Assembly: GCA_044508495.1 (NCBI GenBank)
Contig: JBIQHP010000003.1
Span: forward strand, 1 to 53,494
DNA from: Terrimesophilobacter sp044508495
Lineage (GTDB): Bacteria > Actinomycetota > Actinomycetes > Actinomycetales > Microbacteriaceae
Length of the DNA stretch: 53,494 nt
Reading direction: 5' to 3'
The number at the start of each line of letters is the position of its first letter. Positions within the stretch are counted from its first letter, which is position 1. The position numbers and the translations under genes are program-made. The notes beneath the pieces were generated by a model. That model ran no database searches and had not been told where the DNA came from. It saw nothing but the letters and a program-made list of their open reading frames with translations. This document shows positions 1-8,325 of the stretch, piece after piece.

Positions 1-208
1 CCGTCTCCGGCTGAACGTGCGAGATGTCGCGGCCGGCGCAGAAGGCGCGGCCCTCGCCTCTCAGGAGGAGGGCGCGGGGGGATGCTGCGGCCGCGTCCTG
101 CAATGCCGCGCCTAGCTCGGCCAGCGCCGCGTCGTCGAGGGCGTTGAGTTTGCCGGGGATATCGAGGGTCAGCTCGGCCACGTCGTCGGCGAGGGTCAGG
201 TCGATCAT
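1..208 (-). CDS. paaG: Enoyl-CoA hydratase/isomerase, 5' part only (PaaG-like)
   Basis: Only the first 69 codons lie in the window; the gene runs off the left edge. The ATG at 208 begins MIDLTLADDVAELTLD, followed by GKLNALDDAAL and the crotonase oxyanion-hole stretch GEGRAFCAGRDIS near residues 51-63. The gene starts 7 nt after the paaE stop in the same direction, so it is the sixth gene of the paa operon. By family and position it would be PaaG, which isomerises the ring-1,2-epoxide of phenylacetyl-CoA to the oxepin. The FCAGRD form agrees with PaaG, but another hydratase cannot be excluded because the catalytic second half is missing. Confidence 0.7.
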   Translation of the reverse strand, partial: MIDLTLADDVAELTLDIPGKLNALDDAALAELGAALQDAAAASPRALLLRGEGRAFCAGRDISHVQPET

Positions 209-215
209 GGCGGTC

Positions 216-1373
216 CTAACTGTCGTAGTTCACGGTCACGGCCTCGCTCGTCGGATGCGACTGGCAGGTGAGCACGTAGCCGCGCTCGAGCTCCTCCGGC
301 TCGAGGGCGTAGTTCTCGTCCATGTCGACCGTGCCCTCGACGAGCCTGGCCCGGCAGGTTCCGCACACTCCCCCGGCGCACGCGAAGGGGACATCGGATC
401 GCACCCTCAGCGCTGCGTTGAGGATCGTCTCCCGGCTGTGCAGCGCCGTCGTGACGGTCGCCGAGACTCCGTCGAGCGTGAAGTTGATCGTGTGCACGCC
501 CTGGCTCTCGTCCACCACGACGGGCCTGCCGTGCTGCCCCTCGGGACGATCCGGCCGATCGGTCGTGAAGAGCTCGAACCGCACGTGCTTGCGATCGACT
601 CCGGCCTCCTCGAGCGTGTCCCGCACGAGCTGCACGAGCTCGAACGGCCCGCAGATGAACCACTCGTCCACGTCGCGCGGGCGCACGAGGTGCTCGAGGA
701 ACACCTGCAGGCGCTCGGCGTCCAGCCGGCCGGAGAAGACATCCGAGACCCGCCGCTCCCGCGTGAGCACGTGGTAGAGCGCGAACCGCGACGGATAGCG
801 GTCCTTGAGCTCGGCGAGCTCCTCGAGGAACATGACGTCCTGCGCCGTGCGGTTCGAGTAGACGAGGCTGAAGCGCGTGTGCGGCGACGCCGCGAGGAGC
901 GAGCGCGCGAGCGACATGACCGGCGTGATCCCGGATCCCGCGGCGATGGCCGCATAGTGTCTATCAACGCCGCGGCGGTCGACACCCGACCCCTCGGATG
1001 CCGGCGCGAGCTGCGTCGTGAAGGTGCCCTGCGGGCTCATGACGTCGATCATCGTGCCCGCCTCGAGCGAGTCGTTCGCCCAGGTTGAGAACTCGCCGCC
1101 CAGGTCGCGCTTGATCGCGACCCGCAGCTCCCCCGGCACGGGCGCGGCGCAGATCGAGTAGCTGCGGCGCAGCTCCCGGCCGTTCAGCTCCTTGCGCAGG
1201 GCGAGGTACTGGCCCGGCGCGTAGTCGTACTCCCCCGCGAGCTTCTCCGGCACCTCGAAGCTGACCTCGATCGAGTCCTCGGTGAGTCTGCGCACCTCGC
1301 GCACGGCGAGCGGATGGAAGCGGGCGCGCTTGCGCTGTGCTGCCGGTTCCAGCGCGGCGGGTTCCAGCGTCAC
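216..1373 (-). CDS. paaE: Phenylacetyl-CoA epoxidase reductase subunit PaaE
   Basis: This 385-residue flavin/iron-sulfur reductase passes electrons from NAD(P)H to the PaaA diiron centre. Order of domains: ferredoxin-reductase FAD part with RRSYSICA, NAD(P)-binding part with AAGSGITPVMS, and a C-terminal plant-type 2Fe-2S ferredoxin with CAGGVCGTC plus a later LTCQSHP cysteine. The start is the GTG at 1373, overlapping the paaD stop by one base (TAGTG), which indicates translational coupling. A longer upstream frame exists but runs through paaD and is not coding. A short extra stretch (SEGSGVDRRGVDRHY) sits just before the nucleotide-binding motif. Assignment is secure from domain order and neighbours. 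Confidence 0.95.
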   Translation of the reverse strand: MTLEPAALEPAAQRKRARFHPLAVREVRRLTEDSIEVSFEVPEKLAGEYDYAPGQYLALRKELNGRELRRSYSICAAPVPGELRVAIKRDLGGEFSTWANDSLEAGTMIDVMSPQGTFTTQLAPASEGSGVDRRGVDRHYAAIAAGSGITPVMSLARSLLAASPHTRFSLVYSNRTAQDVMFLEELAELKDRYPSRFALYHVLTRERRVSDVFSGRLDAERLQVFLEHLVRPRDVDEWFICGPFELVQLVRDTLEEAGVDRKHVRFELFTTDRPDRPEGQHGRPVVVDESQGVHTINFTLDGVSATVTTALHSRETILNAALRVRSDVPFACAGGVCGTCRARLVEGTVDMDENYALEPEELERGYVLTCQSHPTSEAVTVNYDS

Positions 1374-1888
1374 TAGAGCACCTTGAAGTAGTCGAACGGC
1401 TCCTGGCAGGCGTTGCAGGTGTAGAGCGCCTTGCAGCTCGTCGAGCCGAAGCGCGAGGTCTCGCGGGTGTCGAGCGAGCCGCACTGCGGGCACTTCACGG
1501 AGAGCGCGAGCCGGATCGGGCCGGATGACACGGCGGCACGCCCGCTCGGCGGCGCGATGCCGTACTCCTCGAGCTTGCGCCTGCCCTCCGCCGACATCCA
1601 GTCGGTCGTCCAGGCCGGGGCGAGCACGAGCTCGACCCGAGGCTCGGAGAAGCCGGCCGCCTCGAGCGCCGTCGCGACATCCTCGCGGATGGCGTCCATG
1701 GCCGGGCAGCCGGAGTAGGTCGGGGTGATCGTCACGTGGGCGCGACCGTCGATGAGCTCCGCGGAGCGCAGCACGCCGAGGTCCTCGATCGTGAGCACGG
1801 GAACCTCGGGGTCGAGCACGGTCGCCGCGACCTCCCAGATCGCGTTCGTCGTGGTGTTCATGACAGCGTTGATGGCAGCGTTCACCAC
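1373..1888 (-). CDS. paaD: Phenylacetyl-CoA epoxidase assembly subunit PaaD
   Basis: 171 residues. The N-terminal part is a DUF59/MIP18-like domain (VTITPTYSGCPAMDAIREDV), a family involved in Fe-S or metal-centre assembly. The C-terminal part is a zinc-ribbon-like segment with paired cysteines (CPQCG, then CKALYTCNACQ), as in PaaD. It is thought to mature the epoxidase rather than act catalytically. Two GTG codons in tandem (1888 and 1885) overlap the paaC stop, so the exact start is uncertain by one codon; an in-frame ATG lies 9 codons further in. It sits between paaC and paaE, the standard order. Confidence 0.92.
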   Translation of the reverse strand: MVNAAINAVMNTTTNAIWEVAATVLDPEVPVLTIEDLGVLRSAELIDGRAHVTITPTYSGCPAMDAIREDVATALEAAGFSEPRVELVLAPAWTTDWMSAEGRRKLEEYGIAPPSGRAAVSSGPIRLALSVKCPQCGSLDTRETSRFGSTSCKALYTCNACQEPFDYFKVL

Positions 1889-2712
1889 GTCGCCTCCGGA
1901 TGCGCGCGGGCGAGCACCTGCATCTCCGCCAGGAGCGGCCCGAGGAACTCGGTGTGGATACCGTCCCGCCCGCCTCCGCGCGCGACGAAGCCCTGCGGCA
2001 CCTCCAGTTCGGCACGGGCGAGCACCTCGCCGGTCAGGGCGTCGAAATCCTCGCGCAGGGTCGAAGGAAGCACGGCGACGGCGCCGAGGGAGGTCACGAG
2101 CTCGTCGTCGCGGAACAGTTCATCGACGTAGGGCCACATGACACCGAGGCCGGCGATCATCCTCCGACGCGACTCCTCGGTGCCGAGCGCGAGGCGCAGC
2201 ACCCACTGCACGGCGTGGTCGCGGTGGTAGTCGACCTCCTTGACAGCCTTGGCCGCGATCGCAGCGAGCGTGGCGTCGGTGCTGCCTCCATTCGGCGAGC
2301 CCGCAAGCCGGCGGTAGAGCTCGAACTGGTAATGGGCGACGATGAACTGCCGCGCGATCGTGTGCGCGAAGTCGCCGTTCGGCTGCTCGAAGAGCTGCGC
2401 GTTCCTGAACTCCGGCTCGTCGCGGAAGTAGGCCAGGTCGTCCTCCGTCTTGTCCCAGGCGAGGGCGGCGTAGCTCAGGAACGAGCGCGCGTGGCCGAGC
2501 TGGTCGAGACCGATGTTGCCGAGCGCGACGTCCTCCTCGAGCTCCGGGGCGCGGGCGATCCACCAGCCGAGCCGCTGAGCGAGGACGAGCGCGTCGTCAC
2601 CGAGGCGGAGGGCGTACCGGGCCACGTCATCCGCCGGCTTCGCGCCCGACGCCGTGATCTCCTCGGCGGTGAGCGCCTCGCCCGCCGAGATCCGGAAAGA
2701 GGTGTCGCTCAC
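1882..2712 (-). CDS. paaC: Phenylacetyl-CoA epoxidase structural subunit PaaC
   Basis: 276 residues, the ferritin-fold partner of PaaA in the epoxidase core. Recognisable stretches are RLGWWIARAPELEEDVALGNIGLDQLGHAR, an all-helical body, and KEVDYHRDHAVQW. PaaC is paralogous to PaaA but supports it structurally. The start is a GTG at 2712 that overlaps the paaB stop (GTGA), and its own stop overlaps the paaD start. The N-terminus (MSDTSFRISAGEALTAEEIT) is ordinary for the family. Confidence 0.94.
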   Translation of the reverse strand: MSDTSFRISAGEALTAEEITASGAKPADDVARYALRLGDDALVLAQRLGWWIARAPELEEDVALGNIGLDQLGHARSFLSYAALAWDKTEDDLAYFRDEPEFRNAQLFEQPNGDFAHTIARQFIVAHYQFELYRRLAGSPNGGSTDATLAAIAAKAVKEVDYHRDHAVQWVLRLALGTEESRRRMIAGLGVMWPYVDELFRDDELVTSLGAVAVLPSTLREDFDALTGEVLARAELEVPQGFVARGGGRDGIHTEFLGPLLAEMQVLARAHPEATW

Positions 2713-3014
2713 AGGTGCTTCACGCCCTCCGACTCGGTGTAGTAGCTCGCGTGGCGGTACTCCTTGCCGCGCGGGCTCTCGAAGAACGCGCCCTTCGCGT
2801 CGGGGTCGGATGCCGTCACGTCGCTCGAGCGCACGACCCAGATCGAGACCCCCTCGTTGCGCCGCGTGTAGAGGTCGCGGGCGTTGCGCACCGCCATCTC
2901 GGCGTCGGGCGCGTGGAGCGAGCCCGCGTGCAGGTGGGACAGCCCGCGCGAGGAGCGCACGAAGACCTCCCAGAGCGGCCAGGGCTCCGTCTCATCGGCA
3001 CCGGGTGAGGTCAT
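2709..3014 (-). CDS. paaB: Phenylacetyl-CoA epoxidase subunit PaaB
   Basis: 101 residues, the small bridging subunit of the epoxidase. PLWEVFVRSSRGLSHLHAGS, the DAEMAVRNARDLYTRR helix and the C-terminal EYRHASYYTESEG are typical. The ATG at 3014 overlaps the paaA stop as ATGA, and its own stop overlaps the paaC GTG. A longer in-frame extension upstream lies inside paaA and is not used. Confidence 0.94.
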   Translation of the reverse strand: MTSPGADETEPWPLWEVFVRSSRGLSHLHAGSLHAPDAEMAVRNARDLYTRRNEGVSIWVVRSSDVTASDPDAKGAFFESPRGKEYRHASYYTESEGVKHL

Positions 3015-3982
3015 CAGGCGGCCTCCGCCTTCGCCGACTCGCGCGCGGCATAGGCCGCCGCGGCCTCGCGCACCCAGGCGCCGTCCTCGTGGGCCTGGCG
3101 GCGGCGCTCCAGCCGGATGGCGTTGGCCGGCCCGCGGCCCCCCAGCACCTCGGAGAACTCGTCCCAGTCGAGGGGGCCGTAGTCGTAGTGGCCTCGGCTC
3201 TCGTTCCACTTGAGGTCCGGGTCGGGCAGCGTGAGCCCGAGCACCTCGGCCTGCGGCACGATCATGTCGACGAACCGCTGGCGCAGGTCGTCGTTGCTGA
3301 AGCGCTTGATGTTCCAGGCCATGCTCTGCGCGGAGTTCGGGCTGTCGGCATCCGGCGGGCCGAACATCATGAGGGCCGGCGCATACCAGCGGTTGACCGA
3401 CTCCTGCGCCATCTCGTGCTGCTCCTTCGTGCCGCGCGAGAGGTGCAGCAGGATCTCGAAGCCCTGCCGCTGGTGAAAGCACTCCTCCTTGCAGATACGC
3501 ACCATGGCCCGGCCGTACGGCCCGTAGGAAGCCCGGCACAGCGGCACCTGGTTGCAGATCGCGGCGCCGTCGACGAGCCAGCCGATCGAGCCCATGTCGG
3601 CCCAGGTCGGGGTCGGGTAGTTGAAGATCGAGGAGTATTTGGCCTTGCCCGAGATGAGGTCCTCGGTCATCCGGTCGCGGGTGACGCCGAGCGTCTGCGC
3701 TGCCGAGTAGAGGTAGAGGCCGTGACCGGCCTCGTCCTGCACCTTCGCCATGAGGATGGCCTTGCGCTTGAGGCTCGGGGCGCGCGTGATCCAGTTGCCC
3801 TCGGGCTGCATGCCGATGATCTCGGAATGCGCGTGCTGGGAGATCTGGCGCACGAGCGTCTTCCGGTAGGCATCCGGCATCCAGTCGGCGGGCTCCACCC
3901 GTTGGTCGGCGGCGATGAGCACGTCGAAGCGGGCGCGACCGGCCGGGTCTTCGCTGACTTCCGTGGATGCTGTGGGCGCCAT
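3014..3982 (-). CDS. paaA: Phenylacetyl-CoA epoxidase catalytic subunit PaaA
   Basis: 322 residues, the diiron oxygenase subunit that epoxidises the aromatic ring of phenylacetyl-CoA. Diiron ligand motifs are visible as QDEAGHGLY and KEECFHQRQG, with the substrate-side stretch NSAQSMAWNIKRFSNDDLRQ. I chose the ATG at 3982 (MAPTAS) over an upstream in-frame codon because AGGAAGG lies about 8 nt before it. It is the first gene of the paaABCDE-G operon. The upstream region carries the probable PaaR operator (4032-4051) shared with the divergent paaI. Confidence 0.96.
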   Translation of the reverse strand: MAPTASTEVSEDPAGRARFDVLIAADQRVEPADWMPDAYRKTLVRQISQHAHSEIIGMQPEGNWITRAPSLKRKAILMAKVQDEAGHGLYLYSAAQTLGVTRDRMTEDLISGKAKYSSIFNYPTPTWADMGSIGWLVDGAAICNQVPLCRASYGPYGRAMVRICKEECFHQRQGFEILLHLSRGTKEQHEMAQESVNRWYAPALMMFGPPDADSPNSAQSMAWNIKRFSNDDLRQRFVDMIVPQAEVLGLTLPDPDLKWNESRGHYDYGPLDWDEFSEVLGGRGPANAIRLERRRQAHEDGAWVREAAAAYAARESAKAEAA

Positions 3983-4020
3983 GACCTGCACCTTCCTGTG
4001 GGGCCGAACACGGCCAGTCA

Positions 4021-4075
4021 AAACACTAGCGACTGACCGACCGTTCGTTTAGGCTGTGCTCTAGGCTAACACCCG
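4021..4075. repeat. 55-bp flank of gap 1, copy 1 (assembly duplicate)
   Basis: These 55 bases are identical, base for base, to 4176-4230 on the other side of the N run. The identity ends exactly at the Ns on the left and continues into unique sequence on the right. This pattern is expected when two contigs overlapping by one k-mer are scaffolded instead of merged. It is not a biological repeat. Confidence 0.85.
4032..4051. promoter_or_regulatory. Probable PaaR operator between paaA and paaI
   Basis: ACTGACCGACCGTTCGTTTA is an imperfect palindrome centred on CCG (CGA..CG..TCG). It matches 17 of 20 positions with the site in front of paaF at 9078-9097. The TetR-family gene two genes away is the obvious candidate ligand-responsive repressor, releasing DNA in the presence of phenylacetyl-CoA as known for PaaR proteins. 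The site is repeated at 4187-4206 only because the assembly duplicates this stretch. Confidence 0.7.
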
Positions 4076-4175
4076 NNNNNNNNNNNNNNNNNNNNNNNNN
4101 NNNNNNNNNNNNNNNNNNNNNNNNNNNNNNNNNNNNNNNNNNNNNNNNNNNNNNNNNNNNNNNNNNNNNNNNNNN
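4076..4175. other. Assembly gap (100 N), probably false
   Basis: Exactly 100 Ns between two identical 55-bp flanks. Removing the Ns and one copy would give a paaA-paaI intergenic region of about 111 bp with a single PaaR site. Confidence 0.95.
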
Positions 4176-4230
4176 AAACACTAGCGACTGACCGACCGTT
4201 CGTTTAGGCTGTGCTCTAGGCTAACACCCG
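4176..4230. repeat. 55-bp flank of gap 1, copy 2 (assembly duplicate)
   Basis: Identical to 4021-4075; includes the second image of the PaaR operator at 4187-4206. See the first copy. Confidence 0.85.
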
Positions 4231-4248
4231 ACAGAATGGCGGTCAACG

Positions 4249-4689
4249 ATGAGCGACGGAGCGCAGAGCTATCGACGCCCCGACACGATGCTGCGCGACG
4301 ACCGCGCCTCGACCGAGCTCCTCGGCATGGATGTCGTGGAGATGAGCGAGGGCCACGCCGTCGTGACGATGCCCGTGCGCGGCGACATGCTCAACGGCCA
4401 CGCGATCATCCACGGCGGCCTCGTCTTCACGCTCGCGGACACGGCCTTCGCGATGGCCTGCAACCGCGAGGGAAGCGTGACCGTCTCCTCGGGGGCCGAG
4501 ATCACCTTCTTCGCGCCCTCCCACGAAGGTCAGCTGCTCACGGCGACCGCGAGCCTGCGCTCGCAGCGCGGACGCAGCGGCATCTACGACGTCGAGGTGC
4601 GGAACGAGGAGGGCGTCGTGGCCGAGTTCCGCGGGCACAGCCGCACCGTCCCGGCCGATCGAGTGAAGAAGGCGGACCAGCATGAGTGA
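4249..4689 (+). CDS. paaI: Hydroxyphenylacetyl-CoA thioesterase PaaI
   Basis: 146 residues, a hotdog-fold thioesterase. The motif NGHAIIHGGLVFTLADTAFA (about residues 49-68) contains the HGG and Asp typical of PaaI, followed by SGAEITFFAPSHEGQLL. PaaI releases CoA from stalled ring-hydroxylated phenylacetyl-CoA products. It reads away from paaA across a shared operator, and its stop overlaps the start of the TetR gene by 8 nt (ATGAGTGA), so the two are co-translated. The ATG at 4249 lacks a clear Shine-Dalgarno sequence, so a short or leaderless message is possible. Confidence 0.92.
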   Translation: MSDGAQSYRRPDTMLRDDRASTELLGMDVVEMSEGHAVVTMPVRGDMLNGHAIIHGGLVFTLADTAFAMACNREGSVTVSSGAEITFFAPSHEGQLLTATASLRSQRGRSGIYDVEVRNEEGVVAEFRGHSRTVPADRVKKADQHE

Positions 4690-5274
4690 CACCGCGGTGA
4701 AGTCGGCCAGACACAACCACGATCAGGAGTCGATCCTGCTCGTCGCCGTCGAGGTGTTCAACCGGCACGGCTACGACGCGACCTCGATGGGCGTGCTCGC
4801 CGAGAACCTCGGCATCACCAAGTCGGCGATCTACCACCACGTCCCGAGCAAGGAGCACCTGCTCGAGCTCGCCCTCGACCGCGCTCTCGGCAAGCTCGAG
4901 GCGATCCTCGGCGATCCGCTCGCCTCGACCGGCCCGGCCGTCGACCGGCTGCTCTACGTGCTGCGCTCCGCGACGGGCGTGCTCACCGACCAGCTCCCCT
5001 TCGTGACGCTCCTGCTCCGCCTGCGCGGCAACACCGACATCGAGCGCGCCGCCCTCGAGCGGAGGCGCGCCTTCAACCGGGCGATCGCGGAGCTCGTCGA
5101 CGAGGCGCGGGCCGACGGCGACATCCGCAGCGACCTCGACCCGCGCACGACGACGCGCCTGCTCTTCGGCATGATCGGCTCGGTCGTCGACTGGTACCGG
5201 CCGGACGGCCCGGTGAGCGCGGCGAAGGTCGCCGACGACGTCGTCGCGGTCGCCTTCGGGGGCGTGCGGGCGCG
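4682..5274 (+). CDS. paaR: TetR-family repressor, probable PaaR (3' end in gap)
   Basis: At least 197 residues; the last codons fall in the second N run. The N-terminal helix-turn-helix is clear at about residues 15-65 (GYDATSMGVLAENLGITKSA, then IYHHVPSKEHLLE). The C-terminal ligand domain is helical (FVTLLLRLRGNTDIERAALERR, later LLFGMIGSVVDWY). It overlaps paaI and lies between the two paa operons. By family knowledge, TetR proteins in actinobacterial paa loci respond to phenylacetyl-CoA. The operators at 4032 and 9078 are the likely targets. The protein is near full length, since TetR proteins are about 190-220 residues. Confidence 0.8.
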
Positions 5275-5374
5275 NNNNNNNNNNNNNNNNNNNNNNNNNN
5301 NNNNNNNNNNNNNNNNNNNNNNNNNNNNNNNNNNNNNNNNNNNNNNNNNNNNNNNNNNNNNNNNNNNNNNNNNN
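5275..5374. other. Assembly gap (100 N) between tetR and paaZ
   Basis: 100 Ns of standard size. The flanks are not identical, unlike at the first gap. It hides the last codons of two convergent genes, the TetR gene and paaZ, and any terminator between them. Confidence 0.95.
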
Positions 5375-7429
5375 CTTCGCGACGAGCGTGAGCACGTCGT
5401 AGGTCGCGACGACCTCGTCGTTCTGGTTGTGGATGATCGCGTCCCAGCGCACCTCGCCGTACTCGTCGGTCTCGCGCGGCGTGATCGCCTTCGCCGTGAG
5501 AGTGACCCGGATGCTGTCGCCGGGCGAGACGGGCGTCACGAACCGTAAGGCCTCGAGCCCGTAGTTGGCGAGTACCGGCCCCGGCTCGGGGTCGACGAAC
5601 AGGCCGGCCGCCCAGGAGACGAGCAGGTAGCCGTGCGCGACGATGCCGGGGAAGAAGGGGTTCGCGGCCGCGGCATCCTCGTTCGTGTGCGCGTAGAACT
5701 TGTCGCCCGTCGACTCGGCGAAGGCCGTGATGTCGTCGAGGGCGACCTCGCGCAGCGGCGAGGCGACGGCATCCCCGATGCGCAGCTCGGCGAGCGATTT
5801 GCGGAAGGGATGCGGACCCTCGAGGTTGCGCGGCGCTCCTGGGAACCACTGCCCGGTGACCGCGGTGAGCATCGCCGGCGAGCCCTGCACCGCGGTGCGC
5901 TGCATGTGGTGGAACACCGAGCGGATGCCGCCCAGCTCCTCCCCGCCGCCCGCGCGGCCGGGGCCGCCGTGCACGAGGTGCGGAACCGGAGAGCCGTGCC
6001 CGGTGCTCGACCGGGCGTCGTCGCGGTCGAGGATGAGCGTGCGGCCGTGGTGGGCGGCGATGCCCTCGATGACGGTGCGGGCGACCTCCGGGTCGTGCGT
6101 CGCGACGGTCGCGACGAGCGAGCCGCCGCCGAGGGCCGCGAGCTCGACCGCCTCCTCGATCGTGTCGTATCCGACGACCGAGGAGACCGGGCCGAAGGCC
6201 TCGATCGAATGGGCGGCCTGCGCCAGGGCATCCGCGAAGTGCAGGAGCACGGGTTGCAGGAAGGCGCCTTCGGGTGCGAGACCGGTCGAGCCGTCGGCGA
6301 GCCGCACCTCGGGCTCGTCGAGCGAGCCCATGACGATCTCGCCGCCCGCCGCCACGAGCTCGCCGACGCGGGAGAGCACCTCGGCCTTCTGCTCGCGGCT
6401 CACGAGCGCCCCCATCGTCACGCCCTCGGCACGCGGGTCGCCCACGACGACGCGCTCGGCGACGCGTGCGGTCACCGCCGCGATGAGGCCGTCGACCTGC
6501 CCGGCGGGCACGATCGCCCGACGGATGCTCGTGCACTTCTGCCCGGCCTTGACGGTCAGCTCGGTCACGAGCGACTTGACGTAGGCGTCGAACTCGGGGC
6601 TCCCGGCGACGGCATCCGGGCCGAGGATCGCGGCGTTGAGCGAGTCGGTCTCCCCCGTGAAGCGCACTCCCCCGTGCACGACGTTCGGATGCGCGCGCAG
6701 CGCGTTCGCGGTGCTCGCCGAGCCGGTGAATCCCAGGAGGTCCCGGTAGTCGAGGTGGTCGAGCAGGTCGCGCGCGGAACCCGAGACGAGCTGCAGCGAC
6801 CCTTGCGGCAGGATGCCCGACTCGACCATGGCGCGCACGGCCGCCTCGGCGAGGTACACCGTCGGCGTCGCGGGCTTGACGATCGTGGGCACCCCGGCGA
6901 GGAACGCCGGCGCGAACTTCTCGAGCATGCCCCAGACCGGGAAGTTGAAGGCGTTGACTTGCACCGCGACGCCCGGCAAGCGCGTGTAGACGTGCTGGCC
7001 GAGGAAGGAGCCGTCCTTGGAGAGCACCTCGGGCGGCCCGTCGACGACGAGGTTCGAGTTCGGCAGCTCGCGGCGGCCCTTCGATCCGAAGGTGAAGAGC
7101 ACCCCGATGCCGCCGTCGATGTCGACCATCGAATCGCCGCGCGTCGCACCGGTCTTCGCGGACACCGCGTAGAGCTCCTCGCGCCGGCCGTTGAGATACT
7201 GGGCGAGCTCCTTGAGCTTGAGGGCGCGCTCGTGGAAGGTGAGCGCTCCGAGGGAGGCCTGGCCTACGGTGCGCGCGTAGTCGACCGCACCCGCGATGTC
7301 GGCGCCCTCGACGCTCACCTCGGCGACCACGTCGCCCGTGCTCGCGTCGCGCACCGGGACGCCCGCGGCATCCGGCGCCCACCAGGCGCCCTGCAGATAG
7401 CTCGGGACGTTGCTCATGGTCGTACTCAC
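5375..7429 (-). CDS. paaZ: Bifunctional oxepin-CoA hydrolase / 3-oxo-5,6-dehydrosuberyl-CoA semialdehyde dehydrogenase PaaZ (3' end in gap)
   Basis: 685 codons are visible, about the full length of PaaZ (681 residues in E. coli), so only a few residues are lost in the gap. The N-terminal two-thirds is an aldehyde dehydrogenase with GFTGSAS and VKAGQKCTSIRRA carrying the catalytic Cys near residue 295. The C-terminal third is an R-specific (MaoC-like) enoyl-CoA hydratase with DKFYAHTNEDAAAANPFFPG and IVAHGYL. The two domains open the oxepin ring and oxidise the resulting aldehyde. The start is taken as GTG at 7429, which overlaps the paaH stop (GTGA) with GGAAGG just upstream; an in-frame ATG lies 4 codons in. 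Confidence 0.94.
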
Positions 7430-8325
7430 TCGGTGCCTTCCTTCGGCCAGTCGTAGAACCCGCGGCCGGCCTTGCGGCCGAGCTCGCCGAGCGCGACCTT
7501 GTCGCGCAGCAGCTGCGGAGGGGCGAAGCGCTCGCCGAGCGTCGCCTGCAGGTACTCGGCGATGCCGAGGCGCACGTCGAGGCCGACGAGGTCGGTGAGC
7601 CGGAGCGGTCCCATCGGATGCCCGTACCCGAGCGCCATGGCCGCGTCGATGTCCGCCGCGCTCGCGACGCCGTCCTCGAGCATCCGGATCGCCTCGAGCG
7701 CGATCGCGACGCCCAGCCGCGAGCTCGCGAAGCCGGGGACGTCCTGCACCGTGATGGGGGTCTTGCCGAGGGCCTCGACCCAGCCGGCGGCGGCCTCGGC
7801 GAGCTCGGGCGCGGTGCGCTGCCCGACGACGATCTCGACGAGCTTCGAGGCGGGGACCGGGTTGAAGAAGTGCAGCCCGCAGAACCGCTCGGGCCGCGCG
7901 AGGTGGCCGGCGAGGGTCGTGATCGAGATGGAGGAGGTGTTGCTCGCGAGCCAGGCACCTGCGCCGTTCGAGCCGTGCCCGACGGCTGCTTCGACCCGGC
8001 CGAGTGCCTCGAGCTTGAGCTCGAGCGACTCGGGCACGGCCTCGACGACGAGGCCGGCCTCCGCGAAGGCGGCCACGTCGGTGCCGAAGCCGAGGCGGGC
8101 GGTGAGATCCTCGGCCGTCTCCTCGGTCGTCTTGCGCTCGACGCTCGTGAGGATGGCGGCGAGCACGCGGCCCCGCGCCATCCGCACGCTCTCCGCATCG
8201 CGCTCGACGACCGCCACGCGTGCGCCGGCGAGGGCGAAGGCGTGGGCGATCCCGGCGCCCATCCGGCCGCCGCCCAGCACGCCGACGACGGCAGGGACGC
8301 CGACGAGAGAGGGCACGTCGGTCAT
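7426..8325 (-). CDS. paaH: 3-hydroxyacyl-CoA dehydrogenase PaaH
   Basis: 299 residues. The NAD-binding Rossmann motif GVLGGGRMGAG lies at about residues 15-25. The HCDH signature region includes ASNTSSISIT and LHFFNPVPASKLVE, followed by the C-terminal helical domain (DVPGFASSRLG). It oxidises 3-hydroxyadipyl-CoA to 3-oxoadipyl-CoA. Its ATG overlaps the paaF stop (ATGA) and its stop overlaps paaZ, so the three genes form one translationally coupled unit. Confidence 0.92.
   Translation of the reverse strand: MTDVPSLVGVPAVVGVLGGGRMGAGIAHAFALAGARVAVVERDAESVRMARGRVLAAILTSVERKTTEETAEDLTARLGFGTDVAAFAEAGLVVEAVPESLELKLEALGRVEAAVGHGSNGAGAWLASNTSSISITTLAGHLARPERFCGLHFFNPVPASKLVEIVVGQRTAPELAEAAAGWVEALGKTPITVQDVPGFASSRLGVAIALEAIRMLEDGVASAADIDAAMALGYGHPMGPLRLTDLVGLDVRLGIAEYLQATLGERFAPPQLLRDKVALGELGRKAGRGFYDWPKEGTE

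Noticed and set aside
4021..4230. Direct 55-bp repeat as attachment sites or tandem operators
   Set aside because: The copies end exactly at an N run and are perfectly identical, which fits a k-mer overlap between contigs better than biology.
5633..7456. Plus-strand frame of about 600 codons opposite paaZ
   Set aside because: Low-complexity Arg/Glu/His-rich antisense translation; paaZ on the other strand has both catalytic domains.
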